Below are positions 8,224 through 16,603 of a stretch of 64,000 bases of DNA, piece after piece; within the stretch, counting starts at the first letter, position 1, and each line of letters starts with the position of its first letter. Below the pieces are notes generated by a model. That model saw nothing but the letters and a program-made list of their open reading frames with translations, ran no database searches and was not told where the DNA came from. The DNA is from Symbiodinium natans (taxonomy: Eukaryota > Sar > Dinophyceae > Suessiales > Symbiodiniaceae): assembly GCA_905221605.1 (NCBI GenBank), contig CAJNDS010000400.1:42501-106500 (forward strand). Reading direction: 5' to 3'. The translations under genes were made by a program, and so were the position numbers.

Positions 8224-10895
8224 AAGAACAGGAAGACGAAACAGGATATCATGAAGATGACCTTTGGGAAGAAAGAGTCTGGAAGGAATGCGAAGAGGAA
8301 TATGAAGCGGATAGTGAAGGAGAAGAAGAAGATGAGGATCGACCACCGAAAGTCAGCGAAGAGGAACTTGAAAGATTGGATGCAGAGGCAGGAAAAGCTG
8401 AACTTGACAAACTCGCCAACATGAAGGTTGTGAAGACGATCAAGAAGGAAGAGTGTTCAGAGGAAGGTAAGTTTCTGACACTAAGGACAGTTTTCGATTG
8501 GAGAAAGAGAGATGGAGTTTGGAAGCGTAGATGCAGAATTGTGTGTCGGGAATTCCGTGCGGGAGCCCAGAGCACGGAGGAGACTTTTAGTCCTACGTCA
8601 GGACACGCAGCAGTGCGAATGATGTTTCTTTTTCATCTCATCTACAATTGGGAGCTTACAGTTCTTGACATTCGTGACGCATTCTTGCAAGTCAAGCAGA
8701 AAGCTCTGATGTATGCTGATATCTCACCGTGGATTCGAACACTACTTGGTTTGGATGAAGACCATGTATGGAAAGTGGAGAAGTGTCTGCCAGGGCAAAG
8801 ATCAGCGGCAGAACAATGGTTTACCCATTTGGTTGAGATTTTGAAGCGTTTGGGATTTGAGCAATTTGTTGGGATACCCTCAATCTTGAAGCACCGAGTG
8901 AAGAAGATTGCAGTGTCGATTCATGTCGACGACGAGCTAGTTGCAGGTGCGAAAGGCGAAGGAAGATGGCTGATATGCGAGCTAGAGAAGTTTTTCAAGC
9001 TCACAGTTGAGGGACCGTTCCCATCCCACCGGGGATCGGGAGAACAGCTTCATTACCTGAAGAGGACCTATGAGTTCCTTGAAGAAGGAATTTTGGTGAC
9101 AGTGTCGAAGAAGCACTACGAGAAGCTTAGAGGACTCTACAAGCTGGGGAACCGAAAGCCAAGACAAACCCCAGAGCACCAGCTGATTGGAACAGTGGAC
9201 AATTCCAAAGAACTGGAGGAGAACGAGTGCAAGAAGTTTCGTTCAGCGTTGGGAACACTGTTGTACATTTCTCAAGACCGATGGGATTTACAGCATGTGA
9301 CGAAGTGTTTGGCAAGTAAGATGTCGAAGCCAACGGAACAAGCGTTAACCTGTTTGAAACAAGCTTTGCTCTATGTGCAAGGAACAGAGCAACTGGGATT
9401 CCTACTGAAGTACACAAAGGTTGGAAACAAGATGATGGATGCGATCTATCAAAGAGAAGAGCAAGAAGAAGAAGACGAAGAAAAGAAAGGAACACACAGT
9501 ATGGAAGTATTCACGGATGCAGATTGGGCATCAGACCGTGAAGCGAGATGGTCTACATCATCAGTGATTGTGTGTGTGAATGCAGTGCCAGTACTTTCGT
9601 ATAGCAGGACCCAGAAAGCTACAGCTTTAAGTTCGGCAGAGTCCGAAGTGCTAGCATGCTCAGGAGGAGCATCAGAAGCGATGTTACTGAAGAAGTTGTG
9701 GATGTTTCTTGCAGGAAAGTTACTCGTGGAGATCCGGATGGATTCAAGTGCGGGAAGACAATGGATGATGCGAACAGGAGTCGGAGGACTCAAACATATC
9801 GATCTGAGAGTATTATGGCTTCAGCGAGGGGTGAAGAACAACAGCTTCAAAGCAAAGCCAGTGCCTACCAAACTAAACATTGCTGACTTGAATACAAAAC
9901 GCTTAGGAGTATCTCGAAGGAGATTTCTCATGTACCATATTGGAGCCATGGTGTGGAATGGAGAAAGTCATGAGCGTTATGGGAAAGAAGAAGCAATGGA
10001 ACATGTGGCAGGTGAAGTTTGCCGAAGCCAAGTTCGAGCACTACGTGCAACTTTGTTGAGTGAGCGAGGAAGCAAGACGGCTAGATCGATGTACTTGACA
10101 ATGATGGTGAATATGATTTCTCAGATTGCAGGACAGCCAGACGATTTTGGAGGACGAGAACGAGAAGAACGAGAATTTGTTTTCATCTATGTGAAGGAAG
10201 TGAGTGGATGGATTATTCTTTTCAGTGTGCTACTAGGAGGAATTTTCGCTTTACTCTTGTTCTACATGGTCGAGCAGAAGGTGAAAGAAGGACCGCAGGA
10301 ACCACAGGAAGAAGGACCACAGGAACCACAGGAAGAAGGACGACAGGAACCACAGGAAGAAGGACCACAGGAACCGCAGGAAGAAGGACCACAGGAACCA
10401 CAGGAAGAAGGACCACAGGAACCGCAGGAAGAAGTACCACAGGAACCGCAGGAAGAAGGACCACAGGAACCGCAGGAGGAATTCACTATTCGAAGATTTG
10501 TGCAAAAGTATTGTCCGCCCGATGAGGATGATGTTCAACGTACAGCAAGGGCAGTCAATATGTATTTCCGTGATGCACCAGAGGATTCATCGACAGGCAG
10601 TGGTAATGGGATGCCTGGAATCAGTACAGTACCAGCAAGCCAAATCCATGTGAATGACGAAGAGCTTGCAAGGCGATTTCAAGAATGGGGAATGGTTAAT
10701 ATCATTCCTATGGCACAGGATGTGGACGAACAGCTACGAGCACAACCCCAGTATGTGTACACGCCTCATGGCAAGAGGTACCACCGACCTACATGTGCAG
10801 ATGTGCAAAGGTCAGAGAGATTCACTTACAGTGCAGCAGTGCATGCGAGATTGCACTACCGTCCTTGTGGCAATTGCAGGCCCGGGACCATGTGA
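8118..10895 (+). CDS. copia reverse transcriptase-RNase H with membrane/Cys-His C-terminal extension
   Basis: This frame is open from just after a stop at about 8115-8117 to 10895, and its first ATG is far inside (about 8421), so it is probably made by a -1 shift from the upstream frame between about 8118 and 8220. RVT_2 motifs: LTVLDIRDAFLQ (about 8660), SIHVDDELVAG with the catalytic VDD (about 8920), and a KxRxALGTLLYIS-type block near 9235-9270. RNase H: FTDADWASD (about 9510), SSAESEVLA (about 9640), and a final HIDLR...W block near 9795. After RNase H there is about 300 aa of extension: a predicted membrane helix at 10207-10269, eight GPQEPQEE repeats, and a C-terminal YHRPTC...RPCGNC motif. 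Such extensions are not part of the copia core. No obvious slippery heptamer was found, so a recent frameshift mutation in this copy is also possible. Confidence 0.85.
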   Translation, partial: GAPTKQQKTAESSPTSADPGSPKGSLFPPLYAGQVEEQEDETGYHEDDLWEERVWKECEEEYEADSEGEEEDEDRPPKVSEEELERLDAEAGKAELDKLANMKVVKTIKKEECSEEGKFLTLRTVFDWRKRDGVWKRRCRIVCREFRAGAQSTEETFSPTSGHAAVRMMFLFHLIYNWELTVLDIRDAFLQVKQKALMYADISPWIRTLLGLDEDHVWKVEKCLPGQRSAAEQWFTHLVEILKRLGFEQFVGIPSILKHRVKKIAVSIHVDDELVAGAKGEGRWLICELEKFFKLTVEGPFPSHRGSGEQLHYLKRTYEFLEEGILVTVSKKHYEKLRGLYKLGNRKPRQTPEHQLIGTVDNSKELEENECKKFRSALGTLLYISQDRWDLQHVTKCLASKMSKPTEQALTCLKQALLYVQGTEQLGFLLKYTKVGNKMMDAIYQREEQEEEDEEKKGTHSMEVFTDADWASDREARWSTSSVIVCVNAVPVLSYSRTQKATALSSAESEVLACSGGASEAMLLKKLWMFLAGKLLVEIRMDSSAGRQWMMRTGVGGLKHIDLRVLWLQRGVKNNSFKAKPVPTKLNIADLNTKRLGVSRRRFLMYHIGAMVWNGESHERYGKEEAMEHVAGEVCRSQVRALRATLLSERGSKTARSMYLTMMVNMISQIAGQPDDFGGREREEREFVFIYVKEVSGWIILFSVLLGGIFALLLFYMVEQKVKEGPQEPQEEGPQEPQEEGRQEPQEEGPQEPQEEGPQEPQEEGPQEPQEEVPQEPQEEGPQEPQEEFTIRRFVQKYCPPDEDDVQRTARAVNMYFRDAPEDSSTGSGNGMPGISTVPASQIHVNDEELARRFQEWGMVNIIPMAQDVDEQLRAQPQYVYTPHGKRYHRPTCADVQRSERFTYSAAVHARLHYRPCGNCRPGTM
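10290..10481 (+). repeat. 24-bp in-frame tandem repeat (GPQEPQEE x8)
   Basis: Eight nearly perfect 24-bp units in the copia 3' extension encode GPQEPQEE with single changes (GRQ, VPQ). They follow directly after the predicted transmembrane segment and would form an extended acidic stalk. Confidence 0.9.
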
Positions 10896-11136
10896 GTGAA
10901 TGATGGAATGTTTCACTTTTCCGTACAGTGTGAGCTACAACGAGTACAAGCTTACCTGAGCGAAGTGTTACCCACGAGGAAGCAGTGGGAACAGTTTTCA
11001 CCGAGTGCAAGGACTCCAATAGGGAGAGCACAACGAGGCCATCGCACAATACCAGATGAGCCCAACGACATACCTGTACAGTTTCTACAAACCCGTTACT
11101 GTAGAGTGATGTTGAGCTTACAGTTCGCACAACATC

Positions 11137-11145
11137 AAGGCGGGG
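11137..11145 (+). other. candidate polypurine tract
   Basis: AAGGCGGGG directly abuts the 3' LTR TG, the position expected for the plus-strand primer. It is short and has one C, so this is a positional call. Confidence 0.5.
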
Positions 11146-11280
11146 TGTAAAGTTTTTCTACTACCTGGGAACCCCACCTACCAACCCAAAGGGTTGATGA
11201 GCATGTGTGGATTTGTGACTCATGTTTTACCGACAGCGCCTTTACCGGTTCAAGGAAAAAGAGCGACTTGAAGTTTAGCA
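11146..11280 (+). repeat. 3' LTR (135 bp)
   Basis: Identical to the 5' LTR at 2245-2379 across all 135 bases and followed directly by the GTAAT target duplicate (11281-11285). Confidence 0.95.
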
Positions 11281-11285
11281 GTAAT

Positions 11286-11700
11286 GCCGATTGCGCGACA
11301 GCGGCACCAGGACTGCGCCAGCAGTCGCCAAGAACGAACAAAAAACAAACCACAATTGCAAATTCAACATTAAAATTTGGGCTCAATCTGGCCTCAAAAG
11401 GGGTGTGTGTGCAAGTGCCAAGGGAGGGTGTGTGTCATGCCGATTTTGGGACGGATTGCAGGGGTGATTTGCGGTTCCGCGACGGCGGTGCCAGGATTGC
11501 GCCAGCAGATGCCAAGAACGAACAACAGCAGACAAACAAACGCAAATCAACATTAAAGTCTGGCTGTCTCCCCCCGCCCCGAGAGGGGGCGCGCAAACGA
11601 GCCCCCCTCGGCGGAGGGGATTTCGGGGAGGAACAGTTGCTCACACGCCTTCTGATCCCCGAGCGGGTCGGCGGACTTACCGTGTGGAGATGCTGATTTA
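11286..11700 (+). repeat. remainder of the split upstream region of gene A
   Basis: Two more degenerate units of the GGCGCC...GCGCC-cored repeat (about 11290-11345 and 11445-11520) lie here. They are followed by a GC-rich hairpin (GAGGGGGC near 11582 against GAGCCCCCCTC near 11600) and a block ending GCGGGTCGGCGGACTTAC. The same succession occurs upstream of gene copy E at 41100-41420, which shows that this was one upstream region before the copia insertion. Confidence 0.7.
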
Positions 11701-11794
11701 GGTATTTGTCTTGGCGTGGCGCTTCGATTCTTGTTTGATCGTTCTTGCGAAGTGTGTCGCCCGAATCCGAATGCTACGACTCCACCACTACTTT

Positions 11795-11817
11795 GCCGTA
11801 GCCTTTTTCAGTTCAAT
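11795..11817 (+). other. possible relict spliced-leader sequence, copy A
   Basis: GCCGTAGCCTTTTTCAGTTC shares its first nine bases and the T-run with the dinoflagellate spliced leader (DCCGTAGCCATTTTGGCTCAAG is 22 nt; only the shared part is relevant). It lies about 78 bp upstream of the ATG. Equivalent sites are at 16539-16558 (B), 22542-22561 (C), 30680-30699 (D) and 41950-41972 (E), with B-D having T for the second C. The TTTTTCAG part also resembles an ordinary 3' splice acceptor, and a second GCCTTTTTCAG lies just before the ATG. Confidence 0.35.
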
Positions 11818-11872
11818 TCTGTGCCCCAAGCCTCTGACCTCGTGCCTTCCCTGGTGCCTTTTTCAGCTACTA

Positions 11873-14701
11873 ATGCTAACGTTGGCGGGCAGCAGGAGTC
11901 TTGTGGCCATCGCTGCATTGCTTCAAGTCTTTGGGGCGAGTGCAGTCACGGTCACGGATGTGCAGTGGAAGGCAGGACTGATTGCTGCAGGGCGGCAAAG
12001 TTGGCTCATTGCGAAGGTGCAATTTGAGTTCTTGATGATTGCCAAGGGTGTGAATGTGTCGAAAAGCATGGCAAACATGGAGGAAAGTATCAGTCTCTTT
12101 GACTCTGGGCACATCGTGCTCAGGGATGGAAATGGGCTCGACATTGTCGAAGCACCCTCTCAGATCATCGTCAATGCTCTGGGCAATGTGCAGGCTAAGT
12201 GGTCACCGTTTAAGAATTTTCTCCAGGACAATGTCGCAAGCACTTCACCTGCAGTTTTGAGCACACTCGACGACATGGGCAGCGAGTTGTACGGGTTGAC
12301 ACAGATTTGCGCGTCCCGGTACGTCGATGCCATCAGTGAAGCGGGGGCGAGTTTTTCGGGCCTACAAGTCAATATTGCGAACAGGCAAAGTATGCTCGTG
12401 GAAAAGATGGCAGCGGAAGCATTTCTACTACACCTTGGCGTCCGTCCGGACACCATGTTGAACCGGATTGTGGAGACGAGGACGTTGTTTGTTGATGCTC
12501 ATGCTGGTCTCTTGGAAGGCCTTAACTTTGTCGGCTTGGAAGCCACCGTCAACAAATGCATCTCGAAAAAGATGCGCCTTGTCACCTTTTTCTGGGACGA
12601 GTTCAAGGAGGCCATTGACACTGTCATCTTCGAAGAGTTGGCGAGCGGCAAGAGTCTGAATGACATCGTCGCCAAAATTGCAGGCCTAAGAGCCGAAGCA
12701 GCAGCTGCGACTCTGGCCTATGCCGATCCGCCGCTCAGTTGCCCCACCACTATGACACGTCGTCAGTGGCAGATGGCGTTTGATGTCTCCACCCGACAGC
12801 TCATGCATGCACAGAAAGCATGCAGGCTTTTCCTTCAGGCTGCCAAGGGAGTGAACACCCTCGACAGCCGCATCTTCTTCTCGAACTCAGATGTGAGCGC
12901 GACGGCAGACCTCAAAATGATGAGAGAGGGCTCCGTGGCAGCAGACATGGCTGCAGCTCCCACACAGCTGGTGTCCGAGCAGTATGGCGTAATGTGGCTC
13001 AGGTGGCTGAGTCTCGGAAACTTCATGGCACAAAACATTAACTTTGTGAGTGATGAAGACCACAGGCTCTTGCAAATCGTCGAGAATAAGGGCAAGCAGT
13101 TTGTCAACTACGGCTTGGAAGCGTTGGAGAACATTTTCACTGAGTGCAAACTGAAGGCCCCTGAGGTGAATTGCGAAGAGCTAAAAGTCACAGGGGTTCA
13201 GCGGATTCTCATTCAGAAAGCAGCATTTGAGGCAGTTCTGATTGGCCTTGCACGGAATGTCACGGAAAACAAGAAGGAGATGATCCAGACAATTGCAAGG
13301 TTCGAAGGGTCCCAAAGTGGCTTGATTCATCAACAGCCGGGCCTACCCAGGACACTTGACATCTGCATCTTGCAGGAGATGAAACACGTTGACGACTTGT
13401 GGACGCCGTTCAAGAGCCTCTTACTGCAGGTTCATGATGGTGACCACAGCGTCGCCACCTTGTTGACGATTTGGGGAATGACGTGGGACGCAGGAGTCGA
13501 CCCCATGTCTGCTCAGCTTACCGTGGCCATGCGGGCATATGCGGACGGTCGAGGTGTGTGCACCCCGCCTCTGACGGCCTCCCGCCAGGAGTTGGAGTCT
13601 GCAATCAAGGAATTGGGGTTTCTCCGTGCGGGGACACAGAAATGGGCCAAGCACGTCCTCTTGTCTGACATCGGCATCGACAGGGCAGAGAACATGAACA
13701 TCTCGCATGCAACGTTGAAGGATCTTTCGACGCAGCTTGAGCGTGTCATATCAGGAGACACCTCCGCAACTCTCCCTGTGCCGATAATGCAAGTTGTTGT
13801 GGATCGCCTCGTCGACCTTGCCGAAGATTTGGCTGATGTTCAAAGCTTGACGGTGGATCAATATGCTGATGCCAGCCTCAATTTGCTACAGAAGTCAGAG
13901 CTAGCAATAACTGCTTACATAGACGCAGCTTTTGACATGAACCGAAATGTTCCAGGCGCCCGATCTAGCTTAGCAAGCAGCCTGCTGATGCTCCTCGAGA
14001 AGATGTGTAAAGAGGCAGTCTTGGTCGGCCTTGGCAAAGAAGGGTCCGCGGCAGAGCTCGCTTCAAGCATCAATCGCTATGAGACTTCTCAGCAGACCCT
14101 CAAGGCTGGGAATTCCGCGGAAGAATATGCAGCTGCTGTTGCCCAGATGAAAATCGTTGAATCTGCTTGGGTTGAGTTGCAACCCAAGGTACAGGCGATT
14201 GCATTAAGTGGAGCAGCCAGCGACATCGCATTGAGCGAGATCACATCCAAGGCAGACGCCGTGAAAGCAGCGTTGCTTCCCGCCATTGACTTCTACTCGG
14301 TGATGACTGTGAAGAAGACCAAGGCCCCCATTGACATCCTTGTGCCTCTACCGGGCCCAACCATGAAAACAGCGATCGGACGGGACATCATAAATCAGCA
14401 ACAACTGGTTTTGCCCGGCTCGGAGAGAATTCCAGTTGGCACCGTCTACGAAAGCGGCACCATCGAGACAGGTTGGAGTGAAGGCTTGCGGAACGAAACC
14501 TGGCTTCCAGCATTTCCGGAGCCGGAACCGTTCCCAATCGTGTACGTTGTAGTATCTCTCGCAGCGGTATGGATGATTTGTTGTCCCCTTCTTTTCGGAT
14601 GCCTTGCGGGTCACAATGGAAGCTTGTCCGCTCTGTTTGCGTGGATGCCAAAGGGCTCGCGAAGAAAAGAAGCAAAAGAAGGGGCGTGTGAGACATTGTG
14701 A
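11873..14701 (+). CDS. copy A: PilJ-repeat membrane protein, short form lacking the ligand-binding domain
   Basis: 942 aa from the ATG at 11873. This ATG is conserved in all five copies, gives a signal peptide (MLTLAGSRSL then a hydrophobic run to GASA), and follows a CTTTTTCAG acceptor-like tract. The extracellular part carries PilJ-like repeats (see copy E). Compared with E, an in-frame 1077-bp segment encoding the ANF-receptor-type domain is missing at 14419/14420. Two further small in-frame losses (7 and 2 codons) lie just before it. The C-terminal transmembrane helix (FPIVYVVVSLAAVWMICC) is retained, but the last residues differ because of a small deletion near the stop. It probably makes a membrane-anchored sensor-repeat protein without a ligand pocket. 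It shares diagnostic substitutions with copy D. Confidence 0.75.
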   Translation: MLTLAGSRSLVAIAALLQVFGASAVTVTDVQWKAGLIAAGRQSWLIAKVQFEFLMIAKGVNVSKSMANMEESISLFDSGHIVLRDGNGLDIVEAPSQIIVNALGNVQAKWSPFKNFLQDNVASTSPAVLSTLDDMGSELYGLTQICASRYVDAISEAGASFSGLQVNIANRQSMLVEKMAAEAFLLHLGVRPDTMLNRIVETRTLFVDAHAGLLEGLNFVGLEATVNKCISKKMRLVTFFWDEFKEAIDTVIFEELASGKSLNDIVAKIAGLRAEAAAATLAYADPPLSCPTTMTRRQWQMAFDVSTRQLMHAQKACRLFLQAAKGVNTLDSRIFFSNSDVSATADLKMMREGSVAADMAAAPTQLVSEQYGVMWLRWLSLGNFMAQNINFVSDEDHRLLQIVENKGKQFVNYGLEALENIFTECKLKAPEVNCEELKVTGVQRILIQKAAFEAVLIGLARNVTENKKEMIQTIARFEGSQSGLIHQQPGLPRTLDICILQEMKHVDDLWTPFKSLLLQVHDGDHSVATLLTIWGMTWDAGVDPMSAQLTVAMRAYADGRGVCTPPLTASRQELESAIKELGFLRAGTQKWAKHVLLSDIGIDRAENMNISHATLKDLSTQLERVISGDTSATLPVPIMQVVVDRLVDLAEDLADVQSLTVDQYADASLNLLQKSELAITAYIDAAFDMNRNVPGARSSLASSLLMLLEKMCKEAVLVGLGKEGSAAELASSINRYETSQQTLKAGNSAEEYAAAVAQMKIVESAWVELQPKVQAIALSGAASDIALSEITSKADAVKAALLPAIDFYSVMTVKKTKAPIDILVPLPGPTMKTAIGRDIINQQQLVLPGSERIPVGTVYESGTIETGWSEGLRNETWLPAFPEPEPFPIVYVVVSLAAVWMICCPLLFGCLAGHNGSLSALFAWMPKGSRRKEAKEGACETL

Positions 14702-16020
14702 GACAGAGAAGAGTCTTAGCATCCCGAAAGTGCAGAGACTGTTTTCATCATGATGGCGAATGGAGATGGAAATGGTATGAGAGGCTGTGGAGACCCTACA
14801 GTTCAAATTCGAGACGGGCTGTGAACAGCCTGTGGCGAGTCAATGGTGGCTCGTACAACGATGATGGGCCATGATTTGCTTGCAGCGATGCTTTCTAAAA
14901 ACCCAGAGCTCAAAACCTACAATTCAAGGTGTTGGCGAAGCCAAAAGCTCAATACCTACATGTCGTCAAGTTGTTGGCGAAGCCTTTTGCGATGCACAAA
15001 GCTTTACGTGCATCAAGGCTGTGTGAACAAGATGTGAGTTTCACCCCCCCACCCCCCCCCACCCCACAAGCAATGACGCCGGTTCAGGTGCCGTGGGAAC
15101 ACTAATCAAAGCCAATAGAAAACAGGAAAGTTATTGTAAGCGCGTGTATTCATTAAAAAGAACGCCAGAACGGGACACGCACAAATGGGAGCTCTTACGA
15201 TGCACAAGGCTTTACGTGCATCAAGCTCCAGTCAGGAGCACATGTATATACGTTTCCTGAATTTCTTGCACGTTTTTTCAGTCTCCGCTCTAACGTAGGG
15301 AGAGGCTTGAAGGTGAGTGCATGGCTCTGGCCATTTGCCTCAAGGCGGGGTGACGTGGTGACAATCCCGCTACCGCCCAAGTGTTTTGTACAGAGTCAGA
15401 CGTTTAGAACCGAGCGTCGACTTGCAGGCGCCATTTGTAGTGCCAAGGAGGGCTTTCGAAAAGTTTGCTCCAGTTCGCGTTCATTTTGCTTATGGGTTCT
15501 TCCCGCTTTCTACATCGGAGGGAAGAGAGGGTGCTTCGGTCGTTTTTTACTACGACAAGTGAAGGGCGGCAAGTCCCCCATTTTCTGTGAGGACTATACT
15601 GCCTCTGCTAGCCGTCTTTGTTCCCAAGAAGATGCTCACAGCGCTCCTTTCTATGGCACCGCTGGCAAGGCATGTGGCGCAGGAAGGTAGCTTAATGTAG
15701 CTTATTTACCTTCTCTTCTTTCGCTTGAAGAGGGTGTGGACGTTTGGGCTGTGCTTTGGGCTGTGCTTTGTGCTGTGCTTTGCGTGATCATGTCGAGCAT
15801 AAAGGCATTAGCTTTCTGAAGGAGAATGCGGTGGGGTTTCTTCGTAGCCTTGCTGAGATTTCTTTCGTGGCTGTTTCAAAAATGTAAAATAATTTAATCT
15901 TGTATCCCCTTCATGCAAGCATTCTTTTCGCAAATGGGGGAAGCTGCGAGCCTTTCCAAACAACAACGTGCGAAGCATTGTGTTTGCAAATGGGGGGGGG
16001 GGGGGGGGCGGGCTGCCCTA
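14702..16020. other. intergenic spacer A-B
   Basis: No convincing gene. It contains the two hairpin elements described separately, a C-rich run with A interruptions at about 15043-15065, and a conserved block (15300-15700) repeated after copies B and C. A 127-aa open frame in that block (15307-15690) is conserved only because the block was duplicated recently. A poly-G run lies at about 15996-16008. Confidence 0.6.
14981..15229 (+). repeat. paired hairpin elements, 3' flank of copy A
   Basis: Two stem-loops share the inner arms GATGCAC/GTGCATC (14991-15014 and 15199-15222) around a 10-base loop. The first has outer arms AGCCTT/AAGGCT, the second GGAGCT/AGCTCC, each separated from the inner stem by a 4-5 base one-sided bulge. 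The outer arms differ in sequence but both remain complementary. Confidence 0.8.
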
Positions 16021-16045
16021 GTCTTTTCAGCCGTGCAAACGTGCT

Positions 16046-16207
16046 TCCCTCTTGTCTTCTTTTCTATCTTGTCTTCTCTTGTCTCTTGTCTTCTTTTGTC
16101 TCTTGTCTTCTCTTGTCTCTTGTCTTCTTTTGTCTCTTGTCTTCTCTTGTCTCTTGTCTTCTCTTGTCTCTTGTCTTCTCTTGTCTTGTCTTGTCTTGTT
16201 TTGTTTT
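16046..16207. repeat. pyrimidine minisatellite upstream of copy B
   Basis: TCTTCTCTTGTCTCTTG-type units, ending in CTTGT repeats and TTTTGTTTTG, followed by a conserved GAATGGGTTTTTTTCGAGGG block. It ends about 400 bp before the copy B ATG. Equivalent to 22049-22210, 30124-30343 and 40753-41100. Confidence 0.9.
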
Positions 16208-16603
16208 GAATGGGTTTTTTTCGAGGGAGTACCGCATGCCAATGAGCATCCCTGCTGCGGCATTCAAGCTTGCGCAAGTTTGCGGTGCAGCTGGAGAGAC
16301 CTCTAAATGGATTCCGCAGGACAGACGTATGAAGGTGTTGTGGAAAGTTGTCTGGGTGAACGTGCTGACAAGAGGGACAATTGGGCTCTGAGCATGAATG
16401 CAATTCGGAGGAGATGCTGATTTAGGTCTTTGTCTTGGCTTAGCGCTTCGATTCTTGTTTGATCGTTCTTGCGAGGTGTGTCGCCCGAATCCGAATCGCA
16501 GTTGAACTTAAACTTGAACTCACTCCACCACTACTTTGTCGTAGCCTTTTTCAGTTCATTTCTGTGCCCCTCGTGCCTTCCCTGGTGCCTTTTTCAGCTC
16601 CTA

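Larger units (their letters stand above)
2240..11285 (+). mobile_element. complete Ty1/copia-type LTR retrotransposon
   Basis: The element runs from TG at 2245 to CA at 11280 (9,036 bp), with identical 135-bp LTRs and a perfect 5-bp target duplication GTAAT at 2240-2244 and 11281-11285. Internal order is an ORF0, gag with a CCHC knuckle, aspartic protease, integrase, reverse transcriptase and RNase H. Integrase upstream of RT is the copia (Pseudoviridae) order. LTR identity implies a recent insertion. It sits between the minisatellite and gene copy A, splitting an upstream region that is still uninterrupted at gene copy E. Unusual points are the very short LTRs, the extra first ORF, the gag-pol/RT frame change and a long C-terminal extension after RNase H. 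Confidence 0.95.

Noticed and set aside
15307-15690. 127-aa ORF repeated at 21310 and 27285
   Set aside because: Conservation is explained by recent duplication of the whole spacer; no motif, and the rest of the spacer is equally conserved.
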